Shown here: positions 1-6,916 of the stretch, one piece after another
Position numbering within the stretch: position 1 is the stretch's first letter
How the letters are laid out: every line of letters begins with the position of its first letter
Assembly: GCA_934462705.1 (NCBI GenBank)
Contig: CAKSIH010000008.1
Coordinates: 1-51,329, forward strand
DNA length: 51,329 nt
Reading direction: 5' to 3'
Source of the DNA: an uncultured Eubacteriales bacterium
GTDB taxonomy: Bacteria; Bacillota; Clostridia; Oscillospirales; Acutalibacteraceae
Program-made: the position numbers and the translations under genes
The notes under the pieces: generated by a model
The model's database searches: none
What the model was told of the DNA's origin: nothing
Seen by the model: only the letters and a program-made list of their open reading frames with translations

Positions 1-396
1 ATGAAAACTACAGACTATACAGTTTCAAATTCGAATGAATTGCCGCAAGTTATGGATTACATGGGGAAGTCTGTAGACGCGGTATTTGTTCCTACGGACA
101 ATTTAGTTGTTTCGTGTATGCCACTTGTAAGTAAACTTGCAACTTCCAATGGTGTCCCTATCATATGCAGTGAAGCTGCCAGTGTAAAAAACGGTGCACT
201 TGCTACTTACGGAATAGATTTCTATGAGCTTGGAAAGCTAACAGCTAGACAAGCGGTTAAGATATTAAATGGTGAAGCAACACCCCAAAATATGCCAATA
301 GAATATTTAAATACTCCTAAACTATTTTTGAATATCGAAGCTGCTGAGAAGTTGGGTATCATCATTCCAGATGATTTGAAAGGGGATTTGCAATGA
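1..396 (+). CDS. ABC transporter substrate-binding protein, C-terminal part (5' end outside window)
   Basis: This is the C-terminal end of an extracytoplasmic solute-binding protein of the ABC-sub-bind type (PF04392, TrpX-like). The visible part carries the typical pattern: a SNSNE segment, then VDAVFVPTDN, then GALATYGIDFYELG, and ends in a short charged tail. The ATG at base 1 falls inside the fold, because signal peptide and first lobe are missing, so the real start lies upstream of the window. Its stop overlaps the start of the permease gene by four bases (ATGA), which shows translational coupling. Homologues bind amino acids such as tryptophan or other small solutes; the substrate cannot be read from this fragment. 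Confidence 0.85.
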   Translation: MKTTDYTVSNSNELPQVMDYMGKSVDAVFVPTDNLVVSCMPLVSKLATSNGVPIICSEAASVKNGALATYGIDFYELGKLTARQAVKILNGEATPQNMPIEYLNTPKLFLNIEAAEKLGIIIPDDLKGDLQ

Positions 397-1265
397 ATAT
401 TTTAATTTCAACTGGTGCTCAGGGGCTAATCTACGCCGTTCTCTCTCTCGGTGTATACATTTCGTTCAGAATTTTGAACTTCGCAGATATGACAGCAGAG
501 GGGAGTTTCGCATTTGGTGGAAATGTTTGTGCCGTTTGCATCATAAATGGTGTAAATCCTGTTATAAGTATAATAGCAGCAGGGGTAGCGGGCTCTTCGG
601 CCGGTCTTGTAACCGGAGTATTACATACTAAGTTTAAGATTCAAGCAATTCTCTCTGGAATTTTAACTATGGTTGCAATATACTCAGTAAACCTTAGAAT
701 AATGGGTAAAGCTAACCTTTCTTTACTTGAAAAAAATACAATTTTTAAATTGTCTGGAAACGTGCAACTCTCTAATTTTGCCATTGTACTTATGATCTGC
801 GCAGTATTGATTTTAATGTTAAATTTATTCTTTAAGACCAATTTAGGTCTGTCGATTCGGGCAACAGGTGACAATGAGCAAATGATGCGAGCTTTAGGTA
901 CAGATACGGATTCAAAGAAGATTTTAGCATTGATGTTAAGCAACTTCTTATGTGCAGCAGCTGGCGCTTTGCTCACTCAAAGTCAGGGCTATGCAGATGT
1001 AAACATGGGCGCAGGTACAATTGTTATTGCATTGTCTTCAATTGTAATAGGAGAAACTTTAATTTTTAATAACTCATTTTTAGCAAAGCTTATTTCCGTT
1101 GTTTTGGGGGCAAATGGCTACATACTCATAATTGTTTTAGTGTTAAATTTAGGTATGAATCCAAGTGACTTAAAGCTCTTCACAGCTATTGTCGCTGCTG
1201 TTTTATTGGCCCTGCCGAGTATTAGAAAAATCATTAAAAGGAGTGTAAAAAATGTTAAAAATTGA
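393..1265 (+). CDS. ABC transporter permease (BPD_transp_2 type)
   Basis: Membrane permease of 290 residues with about eight or nine hydrophobic segments. It belongs to the branched-chain-amino-acid/sugar type permease family (PF02653), shown by the N-terminal FRILNFADMTAEGSF segment and the central LGLSIRATGDNEQMMRALG loop that contacts the ATPase. It starts inside the stop of the binding-protein gene and overlaps the ATPase gene by 14 bases, so the three genes form one tightly coupled operon. With its neighbours it would import a small solute, possibly an aromatic amino acid as in TrpXYZ-like systems; that substrate is an inference from family resemblance only. Confidence 0.9.
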   Translation: MNILISTGAQGLIYAVLSLGVYISFRILNFADMTAEGSFAFGGNVCAVCIINGVNPVISIIAAGVAGSSAGLVTGVLHTKFKIQAILSGILTMVAIYSVNLRIMGKANLSLLEKNTIFKLSGNVQLSNFAIVLMICAVLILMLNLFFKTNLGLSIRATGDNEQMMRALGTDTDSKKILALMLSNFLCAAAGALLTQSQGYADVNMGAGTIVIALSSIVIGETLIFNNSFLAKLISVVLGANGYILIIVLVLNLGMNPSDLKLFTAIVAAVLLALPSIRKIIKRSVKNVKN

Positions 1266-1989
1266 AAATCTGTGCAAGACGTTTGCTCCCAGCAATCCTG
1301 ATGAAAAAACAATTTTTAATAAGTTAAACTTTACTGCTAGCAAAGGTGAATTTATTACTATAATCGGCGGAAACGGCGCTGGAAAATCGACTTTAATGAA
1401 TTTAATTTCAGGGTCAATATTTCCGGATGCAGGCAAAATTTATATTGATAATAAAGACGTAACTTACATGCATGAGCATAAACGAGCAAGGTTTATTGGA
1501 AGAGTGTTCCAAGATCCTCTCAAGGGAACCGCACCAAACTTAACAATTGAAGAGAATTTGCAGTTAGCAATGCTTAGAAATTCAGTAAAAGGTCTAGAAT
1601 TTGGCATTAATAAAAAAAACACAGAGTTGTTCCAAGAACGGCTTTTAACATTAAATTTAGGGCTAGAAAATCGGTTAAAAACAAAAGTTGGGTTACTTTC
1701 CGGCGGCCAACGGCAAGCACTCACTCTTTTGATGGCAACCATTGTAGAACCAAAAATTTTGCTTTTAGATGAACACACAGCAGCTTTGGATCCAAAATCG
1801 CGATGTAATATTTTAAAATTAACTGAAAAAATTGCCAACAGTCCCGAAATGATAACTTTAATGATCACTCATAATATGGCAAATGTCTTATCATTGGGGA
1901 ACAGAACTATCATGCTAAGCTCGGGCAAAATAGCTCTCGATGCTAAAGGAGATGATCGTAAAAAAATCAATTTTAATTTTGTATATTAG
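1252..1989 (+). CDS. ABC transporter ATP-binding protein
   Basis: Cytoplasmic ATPase of 245 residues that powers the permease encoded just upstream. It shows Walker A GGNGAGKST, the signature LSGGQRQ, and Walker B ILLLDE followed by HTAALD. It is the last gene of the three-gene uptake operon and is followed after about 30 bases by a strong terminator. The H-T-A-A-L-D D-loop variant is common in this TrpZ-like subgroup. Substrate is unknown. Confidence 0.92.
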   Translation: MLKIENLCKTFAPSNPDEKTIFNKLNFTASKGEFITIIGGNGAGKSTLMNLISGSIFPDAGKIYIDNKDVTYMHEHKRARFIGRVFQDPLKGTAPNLTIEENLQLAMLRNSVKGLEFGINKKNTELFQERLLTLNLGLENRLKTKVGLLSGGQRQALTLLMATIVEPKILLLDEHTAALDPKSRCNILKLTEKIANSPEMITLMITHNMANVLSLGNRTIMLSSGKIALDAKGDDRKKINFNFVY

Positions 1990-2018
1990 AAAATATTTTT
2001 TGAATTTAACTATAAAAA

Positions 2019-2062
2019 AAGCCGGCCAATAGAATGGGTTTTCCCATTCTATTGGCCGGCTT
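2019..2062 (+). terminator. Perfect 20-bp stem terminator of the ABC operon
   Basis: Two 20-base arms (2019-2038 and 2043-2062) are exact reverse complements around a TTTT loop. The stem has a GCCGGC core. It lies about 30 bases after the ATPase stop codon. The A-run on the left and weak T-rich stretch on the right would allow it to work in both directions. Confidence 0.85.
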
Positions 2063-2069
2063 AATCTAT

Positions 2070-2300
2070 TTATTCAATTATTTTTCCAATTTTTAATTCA
2101 AACTTTATGCTGCCATCTGAGTTTACTATGACTTTTTCGATTAACGCATCCCACAGTTTCTCATCAAAGTCTGTTAGCAGTTCTTAACTCTGTTTTAGCT
2201 TGATGATTTTTAGCTCGCATTTCAATTTTTCTATTTTTGAAATCTTTGTATCTGGGTACAAAAAACTGATTGTTTCTAATTATTAAATTTAGGGTTAGCA
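2070..2300 (-). pseudogene. Decayed C-terminal end of a large serine recombinase
   Basis: Read on the minus strand, 2180 down to 2070 encodes an open 36-residue tail containing FDEKLWDALIEKV and KFELKIGKIIE before a TAA stop. This is the characteristic C-terminal end of large serine recombinases of the TnpX/TndX type. Further upstream on the same strand, in another frame, a coiled-coil-like stretch (TKISKIEKLKCELKIIKLKQS) runs into a stop, as expected of the recombinase linker after a frameshift. No catalytic domain is present. It is the scar of a mobile element next to tRNA genes; the upstream limit near 2300 is approximate. Confidence 0.6.
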
Positions 2301-2376
2301 GCATAGTAGACTTGTTTATGTCTTTATTTACATAAAAGGTTAAAACAATTCTTTGACCGTGTCACAGTGACTTCTG

Positions 2377-2419
2377 CAACTTTTACAAATAAAAGCTGTA
2401 AAAGTTGTTTCATTTTTTT
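2377..2419 (+). terminator. AT-rich hairpin followed by a T-run
   Basis: Arms 2377-2387 and 2397-2407 are perfect 11-base complements around a nine-base loop, followed by CATTTTTTT. It has few GC pairs, so it is at best a weak terminator. It lies in the decayed region between the recombinase scar and the tRNA-Ser genes, where no gene is visible. Confidence 0.35.
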
Positions 2420-2444
2420 GCTTCATAAGGTTTTATTTGTATTT

Positions 2445-2481
2445 AAAAAAAAATAAGGAAGCCCAAAATATCTGAGCTTCC
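2445..2481 (-). terminator. Terminator of the tRNA-Ser transcript
   Basis: On the minus strand GGAAGCTCA pairs with TGGGCTTCC (one G-U pair) around a seven-base loop, and is followed by a run of T with a single A. It lies just after the tRNA-Ser(GCU) 3' end. Confidence 0.8.
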
Positions 2482-2507
2482 GATGTGTTTTAAAAACGCT
2501 ATTTTTA

Positions 2508-2597
2508 TGGCGGAGAAAGAGGGATTTGAACCCTCGCGCCGGTTTCCCGACCTACTCCCTTAGCAGGGGAGCCCCTTCACCACTTGGGTATTTCTCC
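2508..2597 (-). tRNA. tRNA-Ser (anticodon GCU), CCA encoded
   Basis: The minus strand folds as a class II (long variable arm) tRNA. The acceptor GGAGAAA pairs with TTTCTCC, followed by G and an encoded CCA. The anticodon loop CTGCTAA gives anticodon GCU, closed by CTCCC/GGGAG. The T-arm has GTTCAAATC. It sits downstream of a second tRNA-Ser in the same transcript. Confidence 0.95.
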
Positions 2598-2609
2598 ATA
2601 ATATTAACT

Positions 2610-2698
2610 TGGCGGAGGGGAAGGGATTCGAACCCTTGGTCCCTTTCGGGATCACTAGTTTTCAAGACTAGCTCCTTAAACCACTCGGACACCCCTCC
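2610..2698 (-). tRNA. tRNA-Ser (anticodon UGA), CCA encoded
   Basis: Minus-strand class II tRNA with acceptor GGAGGGG/CCCCTCC, anticodon loop CTTGAAA (anticodon UGA) closed by CTAGT/ACTAG, a long variable arm and T-loop GTTCGAATC. CCA is encoded. It is transcribed first of the two tRNA-Ser genes. Confidence 0.95.
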
Positions 2699-2721
2699 AA
2701 GCAAAACCACTTAACACCAAT

Positions 2722-2751
2722 ATGTTATCATAAAAAGTATCTGCATGTCAA
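2722..2751 (-). promoter_or_regulatory. Sigma-A-type promoter of the tRNA-Ser pair
   Basis: On the minus strand a perfect TTGACA (2751-2746) is followed, after 18 bases, by TAACAT (2727-2722), placing the start about 15 bases before the first tRNA. Confidence 0.6.
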
Positions 2752-2830
2752 GTATAAAAAAAAATATTTTTAATAATTTTAAATTTAACAGTATCAAAAA
2801 ATCTTTTTCGATAATATTTTGATAAAAAAC

Positions 2831-2859
2831 TTGATATTAATCTGATGTTATGGTACAAT
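2831..2859 (+). promoter_or_regulatory. Promoter of the Nif11-leader protein
   Basis: TTGATA (2831-2836), 17-base spacer, TACAAT (2854-2859) with an upstream TGG that makes an extended -10. The SD TAAGGGGG follows at 2873-2880, seven bases before the ATG. Confidence 0.65.
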
Positions 2860-2887
2860 ATATATAAAAATATAAGGGGGCGTTTTT

Positions 2888-5017
2888 ATGATGAGAGAAA
2901 ATGTAAAAGACTTTTACAAATACTTAAGAGAAAATGAGGATGTTAAGAAAGAGCTGGAGGATAACTTAAAAAGGTATACTTTTAGCGATATGAAAGCGGA
3001 AGATCAGGAGGCTATTATTTTAAGTGAAACAGAAAAAATTGCTAAGAAGTATAATTTTAATGTTACAAAAAATGACTTGGCCGACTATTTAAAGGAGGCT
3101 GGTAAAGAGATGACGGAAGAAGATCTTTTAAATGTTGCAGGAGGATTTTCTACTGCTGGGGTAGCAATGGGATTTTTGCTGCTTACAGGGATATCTATAG
3201 GTTCTGGAGCTGCGGTGAATATAGTGAGATCGCGAGATGCAGCACTGTCATCTGGGAGTGATGCTGCGATAGTTCAAATGGATAAAAATTACAAGGATAC
3301 TGATGCCGATGAAACTGTTGATGTTGAAAATGCTGCTGAGGCTTCCAGTGAAAACGAGAAACTTAGTAATGATAATTTAATGCAGGGGGACACAGAACGA
3401 GAGAGTGAACAACTTTCTACGCAGATGGATGAGGGAAGAATAGTGAAAACAAATGTGGCTAAGCCTAGCTTATGGCAACGTTTTGGAAACTTTTTTAAAA
3501 ACTTTTTCGGAATAAAAAATAATAATGCGTTACCACAAGAAGAAGTTAAAGTAGATAAGGAAGTAGAAAAGGAAGACATGAAGACTGAAGGAGAGGGGCA
3601 GAAAATGAGGCAAGCTCCAGGAGAAGAGAAGAAAGAGGGCGAAGAAGAAGAAGAAAAGGGCGAAGAGAAGAAAGAAGAGAAAGAGGAAAAAGAGAACAAG
3701 GACGACAAAGGCGGCCCAAACAACGAAGACAAGAACAACGGAGAGGAGAAAGAGCAGAAAGAGGGCAAAAAAGAAGAAAAGCAAGAAGAAGAAAAGCAAG
3801 AAGAAGAAAAGCAAGAAGAGAAGAAAGAAGAGAACGACAAGAACAACGAAGAGAAAGAGAAAGACAATAAGGGCGAAGAGAATAAGGGCGAAGAGAAGAA
3901 AGAAGAGAACGACAAGAACAACGAAGAGAAGAAGGGCGAAGAGAAGAAAGAAGAGAAAGAGGACAAAGAGAACAAGGACGACAAAGGCGGCCCAAACAAC
4001 GAAGACAAGAAGGACGGAGAGGAGAAAGAGCAGAAAGAGGACAAAGAAGAAGAAAAGAAAGAAGAAGAAAAGAACGAGAACGACAAGAAGAACGAAGAGA
4101 AAGAGGACAAAGAGCAGAACAATGATAACAAAGACGGTAACAAGAACGAACAGGAAAAACAAGAGTTAATAAAAAAGATAAAAGAGCGGATAGATGGAAT
4201 TAATTCTGTTATTGAGGGTCTGAATGCTGACGGTGATGAAAGCACGAAAGATATTATTGAAGAAAACATAAGCCGTCTTAGAACGGATGAAATGCCTAAT
4301 GGCTATAAATTGCAAATAAATGAAGCAACGGGTGATGTAATAATAAATACAGATGGAGGGGATGAAACAGTAGGTAAGATAAATATTGGTGGGTTTAAAC
4401 AAGGGTTGCAGGAGAAAGAAAAGCAAAAAAGACAAGAAGAAGAAGAAAAGCGAGAAAGACTCGAGAAAGAAAAACAAGAGTTAAAAACAAAGTGGAAAGA
4501 AAAAATAAAAACAATTAACGAAAAGATTAATGAACTGAAGGATGATGAGGATTTACAGGATTTACAGGTAGGTATTGTTGGCATTGATGCAGAGATTGAT
4601 ATTTTTAAGAGAAAACTGCAAGATGGACAAAATAACTATGTATTAAAAATGGATGAAAAGGGCAAGGTAACAATAGCATTGAATACGAAACAAGATAAAA
4701 CAGAAGACATAGGTAGCCTACAGCTCGATCGATTGAGTGAATTAAAGGCTAAGGCAGATGAGGTGGAAGAGAAAGGCGGCCAAAATAACAACGAACAAAA
4801 GACTGATGAAGAGATAAAAATAGAAATAATCAATGCGGCAAACGCCTATAAAAATACAAAAAGGGGTAATAAAGGCAGACGCAACAAAAGAGAGGCTCTA
4901 GAAAAACTAGTTGAGCAATATGGAAATAAAGGTTATACTTTAAAGACTGATGATGGTAAAGGAATTATTGAAGTAATGTTAAATGGTAGTACACTTGTAA
5001 ACTGTCAAAGAAGATGA
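2888..5017 (+). CDS. Large Lys/Glu-rich protein with N-terminal Nif11-type leader and GG motif
   Basis: A 709-residue protein of unknown function. Residues 1-86 look like a Nif11-type RiPP leader: ENVKDFYKYLRENEDVKKEL, then SETEKIAKKYNF, then MTEEDLLNVAGG ending in the double-glycine site at 85-86. A hydrophobic, Gly/Ala-rich segment (about 88-112) follows directly. Residues about 215-425 are low-complexity Lys/Glu with two near-identical blocks 92 codons apart. The C-terminal third holds three related units, each a charged helix followed by a short strand pair (near residues 471, 582 and 680: NGYKLQIN, NNYVLKMD, NKGYTLKT). No modifying enzyme or peptidase-transporter is adjacent. It has its own promoter and terminator. 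The leader call is from pattern resemblance; the role is open (exported or membrane-tethered surface protein is one option). Confidence 0.75.
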   Translation: MMRENVKDFYKYLRENEDVKKELEDNLKRYTFSDMKAEDQEAIILSETEKIAKKYNFNVTKNDLADYLKEAGKEMTEEDLLNVAGGFSTAGVAMGFLLLTGISIGSGAAVNIVRSRDAALSSGSDAAIVQMDKNYKDTDADETVDVENAAEASSENEKLSNDNLMQGDTERESEQLSTQMDEGRIVKTNVAKPSLWQRFGNFFKNFFGIKNNNALPQEEVKVDKEVEKEDMKTEGEGQKMRQAPGEEKKEGEEEEEKGEEKKEEKEEKENKDDKGGPNNEDKNNGEEKEQKEGKKEEKQEEEKQEEEKQEEKKEENDKNNEEKEKDNKGEENKGEEKKEENDKNNEEKKGEEKKEEKEDKENKDDKGGPNNEDKKDGEEKEQKEDKEEEKKEEEKNENDKKNEEKEDKEQNNDNKDGNKNEQEKQELIKKIKERIDGINSVIEGLNADGDESTKDIIEENISRLRTDEMPNGYKLQINEATGDVIINTDGGDETVGKINIGGFKQGLQEKEKQKRQEEEEKRERLEKEKQELKTKWKEKIKTINEKINELKDDEDLQDLQVGIVGIDAEIDIFKRKLQDGQNNYVLKMDEKGKVTIALNTKQDKTEDIGSLQLDRLSELKAKADEVEEKGGQNNNEQKTDEEIKIEIINAANAYKNTKRGNKGRRNKREALEKLVEQYGNKGYTLKTDDGKGIIEVMLNGSTLVNCQRR
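3659..4056 (+). repeat. Two long imperfect direct repeats in the Lys/Glu-rich region
   Basis: The blocks 3659-3780 and about 3935-4056 are nearly identical, both encoding a segment with the rare marker DDKGGPNNEDK. The offset is 276 bases (92 codons). Between them lie shorter units such as three tandem copies of a QEEEK-type codon block near 3780-3825. The purine-only coding strand explains the long false open frames on the other strand. Confidence 0.8.
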
Positions 5018-5038
5018 TCCTGAAAATATCTTAAAGCG

Positions 5039-5085
5039 AAAGGTCAGCACACAAATAATTTTTGATGTGTTGACTTTTCTTTTTG
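5039..5085 (+). terminator. Terminator of the Nif11-leader gene, overlapping the next promoter
   Basis: The arm 5039-5051 pairs with 5066-5078 (two G-U pairs) and is followed by CTTTTTG. The right arm contains the TTGACT used as the -35 of the channel gene promoter, so the two signals are nested. Confidence 0.65.
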
Positions 5086-5099
5086 TTATAATGTATACT
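5070..5099 (+). promoter_or_regulatory. Promoter of the potassium-channel gene
   Basis: TTGACT (5070-5075), 18-base spacer, TATACT (5094-5099), followed by SD AGTAGGGGC and the ATG at 5126. Confidence 0.55.
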
Positions 5100-5125
5100 T
5101 AAATAAAAAAAGTAGGGGCAAGATT

Positions 5126-5563
5126 ATGAAAAAATTAAGGTTGCTAAATAATATATTAAAGTCTACTGGTATATACAGGATAATAATTGTATTTATTGCG
5201 TTTTACTTTTTGTGTTCGTTTGTTTTTATTTTTACAGAACCTACAATTCACACGTATGCGCAGGCTATATGGTATAGCTTTTCGGTGGTTTCAACGGCGG
5301 GTTTTGGAGATTTTGTTGCGACTAATGTAGTTTCACGAGTCATTTCTATTTTTCTCGGTGTATTTGGAATTTTTGTGGCAGCATTGATTCCGGGCGTAGT
5401 TGTTAATTTTTACTCTGAGGTCTTAAAAGCAAAATCCAAGGAAAATTTAGCTGTTCTTTTTGATAAGCTTGAAAATTTGCCGGATCTTCCCAAAGAAGAA
5501 CTTCAAAAAATATCCGATGAAGTAAAAAAAATTAGAAATAAAAACAGAAGCAATTTAGATTAA
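5126..5563 (+). CDS. Two-transmembrane ion channel (Ion_trans_2 type potassium channel)
   Basis: A 145-residue membrane protein. A first helix (about 16-36) is followed by a pore helix and the filter-like sequence STAGFGDF (canonical TVGYGD), then a second helix (VISIFLGVFGIFVAALIPGV). A charged C-terminal tail of about 40 residues is cytoplasmic. The order helix-pore-helix is that of the KcsA-type channel unit (PF07885), so it probably forms a tetrameric K+ channel. The replacement of TVGYG by TAGFG is conservative. The stop codon lies inside the loop of the terminator. It has its own promoter and no operon partner. Confidence 0.85.
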   Translation: MKKLRLLNNILKSTGIYRIIIVFIAFYFLCSFVFIFTEPTIHTYAQAIWYSFSVVSTAGFGDFVATNVVSRVISIFLGVFGIFVAALIPGVVVNFYSEVLKAKSKENLAVLFDKLENLPDLPKEELQKISDEVKKIRNKNRSNLD

Positions 5564-5587
5564 GTCTAAGTTGCTTCTGTTTTTATT
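5544..5587 (+). terminator. Terminator overlapping the channel gene's stop codon
   Basis: Arms 5544-5559 and 5565-5580 pair over 16 bases with one G-U pair. The five-base loop includes part of the TAA stop (5561-5563). TTTTTATTT follows. The last five codons of the gene form the left arm. Confidence 0.85.
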
Positions 5588-5589
5588 TA

Positions 5590-5664
5590 GGCCGCGAGGC
5601 CGGTGCAGCTAGCTGCACCAAATGGCAAAGCCATTTTGCAAGCGGAGCTTGCGGCCTCGCGGCC
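5590..5664 (+). repeat. Cloverleaf-forming palindromic repeat, copy A
   Basis: A 75-base GC-rich element in an AT-rich genome. A perfect 12-base outer stem (5590-5601 with 5653-5664, GGCCGCGAGGCC) encloses three hairpins: a perfect 18-base palindrome (5602-5619), AAATGGC/GCCATTT with a three-base loop (5620-5636), and GCAAGC/GCTTGC with a three-base loop (5638-5652). A second copy in the opposite orientation lies at 33707-33784. Confidence 0.9.
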
Positions 5665-5694
5665 GTGCAATGCTAAAAGCACAAAAACTGTATT

Positions 5695-6633
5695 TTAAAG
5701 CATGTCTTTCTTTTTTAGAATGAGAGCAGATATTACCATCAATACTAAGGAAAGCACGCAAGGAAACCACCAAAGGTTATCAAAGGGTAATGCTTTTATG
5801 TTATCACCAATATTCATACCATAAATACCGGAAACAACAGTTGGAATGGAGATAATAAGGCTAACAGATGTTAATATTTTCATAACTACATTAAGGTTGT
5901 TAGATATAATAGAGTCGAAGACATCCATAGTACGGGCAAGTATTTTCATTTGAATGTTAGACATTTCAATGGCTTGTTTTATTTCTATTAAAACATCATC
6001 CAAAAGTTCCTGATCTTCTTCATAGAGTTTTAGGCGCCTGCCTCTAAGAATTTTCTCGAGAGTTGCTTCGTTTGCTTTAAGAGAAGCGGAGAAATAAACA
6101 AGCGATTTTTCTATTTCATGTAGTTGCAACAAGTCTTTATTTTTCATAGATTTTCGAAGTTGCTTTTCAACATGGTCGCTAATTTTATCAATTTGCTTTA
6201 AATACTGTAAATATTTTATGGCAGCTCTTAAAATAATACTTAAAACAAATTGGGTTTTTAAGTTTGGAAAGACATTTCTAACAACACCATCTGCAAATTC
6301 TGCTATAACCGGGTTATCTCTTAGAGCTAAGGTTATTACATTGTTAGGAGTAAGAATTATTCCAAGTGGTGTAGTGTGGTATGTTATACTATTATTTTCC
6401 TTTTTAGCAATTGGAATATCGATAATTATTAATGTATTACCATATTCATTATCTATGTGTGAAGTTTCTTCTTCATCGAGAGCTGCGCGCAAAAACTCTG
6501 GATTAATATCGAAATCTTCCATAAGTCTGTTAATTTCGTCTTCATCAGGAGCTATGCAATTAATCCAACAGCCAAATTCATCTTTGTCAATTTCAGTTAC
6601 TGTACCGTTTATATTTTTATAGTAATTAATCAT
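5695..6633 (-). CDS. corA: CorA-family divalent cation (Mg2+) transporter
   Basis: A 312-residue protein of the CorA family (PF01544). The long N-terminal cytoplasmic part is mixed alpha/beta, followed by a long stalk helix (about 150-250) and two C-terminal membrane helices. The hallmark YGMN motif ends the first helix (VVSGIYGMNI), and the C-terminus has the basic KKKDML tail. It forms a pentameric channel in the plasma membrane that takes up Mg2+ or related ions. The start ATG (6633) is preceded by the purine SD AAAAAAGGGG. The gene is monocistronic and preceded by a leader ORF and competing RNA stems that may control translation. It could alternatively carry Co2+/Ni2+ or act in export, as some CorA relatives do. 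Confidence 0.9.
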   Translation of the reverse strand: MINYYKNINGTVTEIDKDEFGCWINCIAPDEDEINRLMEDFDINPEFLRAALDEEETSHIDNEYGNTLIIIDIPIAKKENNSITYHTTPLGIILTPNNVITLALRDNPVIAEFADGVVRNVFPNLKTQFVLSIILRAAIKYLQYLKQIDKISDHVEKQLRKSMKNKDLLQLHEIEKSLVYFSASLKANEATLEKILRGRRLKLYEEDQELLDDVLIEIKQAIEMSNIQMKILARTMDVFDSIISNNLNVVMKILTSVSLIISIPTVVSGIYGMNIGDNIKALPFDNLWWFPCVLSLVLMVISALILKKKDML

Positions 6634-6640
6634 AAGCTTA

Positions 6641-6698
6641 TCCCCTTTTTTGCAACTTTTTAAAGGGCATGAGCCAATGGACGCAGCGCTTACCCTTT
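6641..6698 (-). promoter_or_regulatory. Candidate translational switch in the corA leader RNA
   Basis: On the minus strand AAAGGGTA at the end of the leader ORF (6698-6691) can pair with TGCCCTTT (6669-6662) over eight bases. The same CCCTTT (6667-6662) can instead pair with AAAGGG (6648-6643), which is the SD of corA. The two stems exclude each other. A ribosome at the leader stop codon would cover the first partner and leave CCCTTT free to hide the corA SD. The pairings are seen; the regulation is inferred. Confidence 0.5.
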
Positions 6699-6743
6699 AC
6701 ATATATATAAATTTAAATTAATATCCACAGGGTCGGGATTCAT
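6690..6743 (-). CDS. Short leader peptide upstream of corA (MNPDP...)
   Basis: A 17-codon ORF, MNPDPVDINLNLYICKG, starts at an ATG seven bases after a strong SD GGAGGA (6756-6751) and ends at TAA 56 bases before the corA start. Its beginning resembles MgtL of enteric bacteria (MEPDP...), whose Pro-Asp-Pro run destabilises ribosomes at low Mg2+. The last codons (AAA GGG TAA) are part of the two competing stems described for the leader. The ORF is too short to be judged by coding statistics; support comes from the SD, the motif, the position and the RNA pairing. Confidence 0.6.
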   Translation of the reverse strand: MNPDPVDINLNLYICKG

Positions 6744-6779
6744 AAATATGTCCTCCATTTTACTTGGATTCTTCAAAGT

Positions 6780-6808
6780 ATTATATCATAAAACGGGGAA
6801 AATGAAAA
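6780..6808 (-). promoter_or_regulatory. Promoter of the corA leader transcript
   Basis: On the minus strand TTTTCA (6808-6803), 17-base spacer, perfect TATAAT (6785-6780). The start would fall near 6773, about 30 bases before the leader ORF. Confidence 0.6.
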
Positions 6809-6916
6809 GAATTAAAGTAAATTTTGTATTTAGGGATAAAAATATTTGAATGTAAAACGGATTGATTTTTAGAGTAAAATGCACTACAATATTATAAAGT
6901 AAAGGGAGTGAAAATT

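Noticed and set aside
1..1989. Naming the first operon as a tryptophan transporter
   Set aside because: The family resemblance to TrpXYZ-like systems is real, but the substrate cannot be told from this partial operon and no T-box or other amino-acid signal is in the window.
2526..2714. Plus-strand open frame over the two tRNA-Ser genes
   Set aside because: It is the antisense of the tRNAs and has no SD.
3659..4056. CRISPR-like array in the repeated region
   Set aside because: The repeats are in frame, purine-only and part of a coding sequence; there are no unique spacers or cas genes.
3289..4269. Long open frames (up to 326 codons) on the minus strand opposite the Lys/Glu-rich region
   Set aside because: They encode monotonous Ser/Phe/Leu stretches that are the mirror of AAG/GAG/GAA codons; no SD and no domain. 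They result from the purine-only coding strand.
6641..6780. An M-box (Mg2+ riboswitch) upstream of corA
   Set aside because: The leader is only about 140 bases and lacks the conserved M-box core; the short ORF and alternative stems explain it better.
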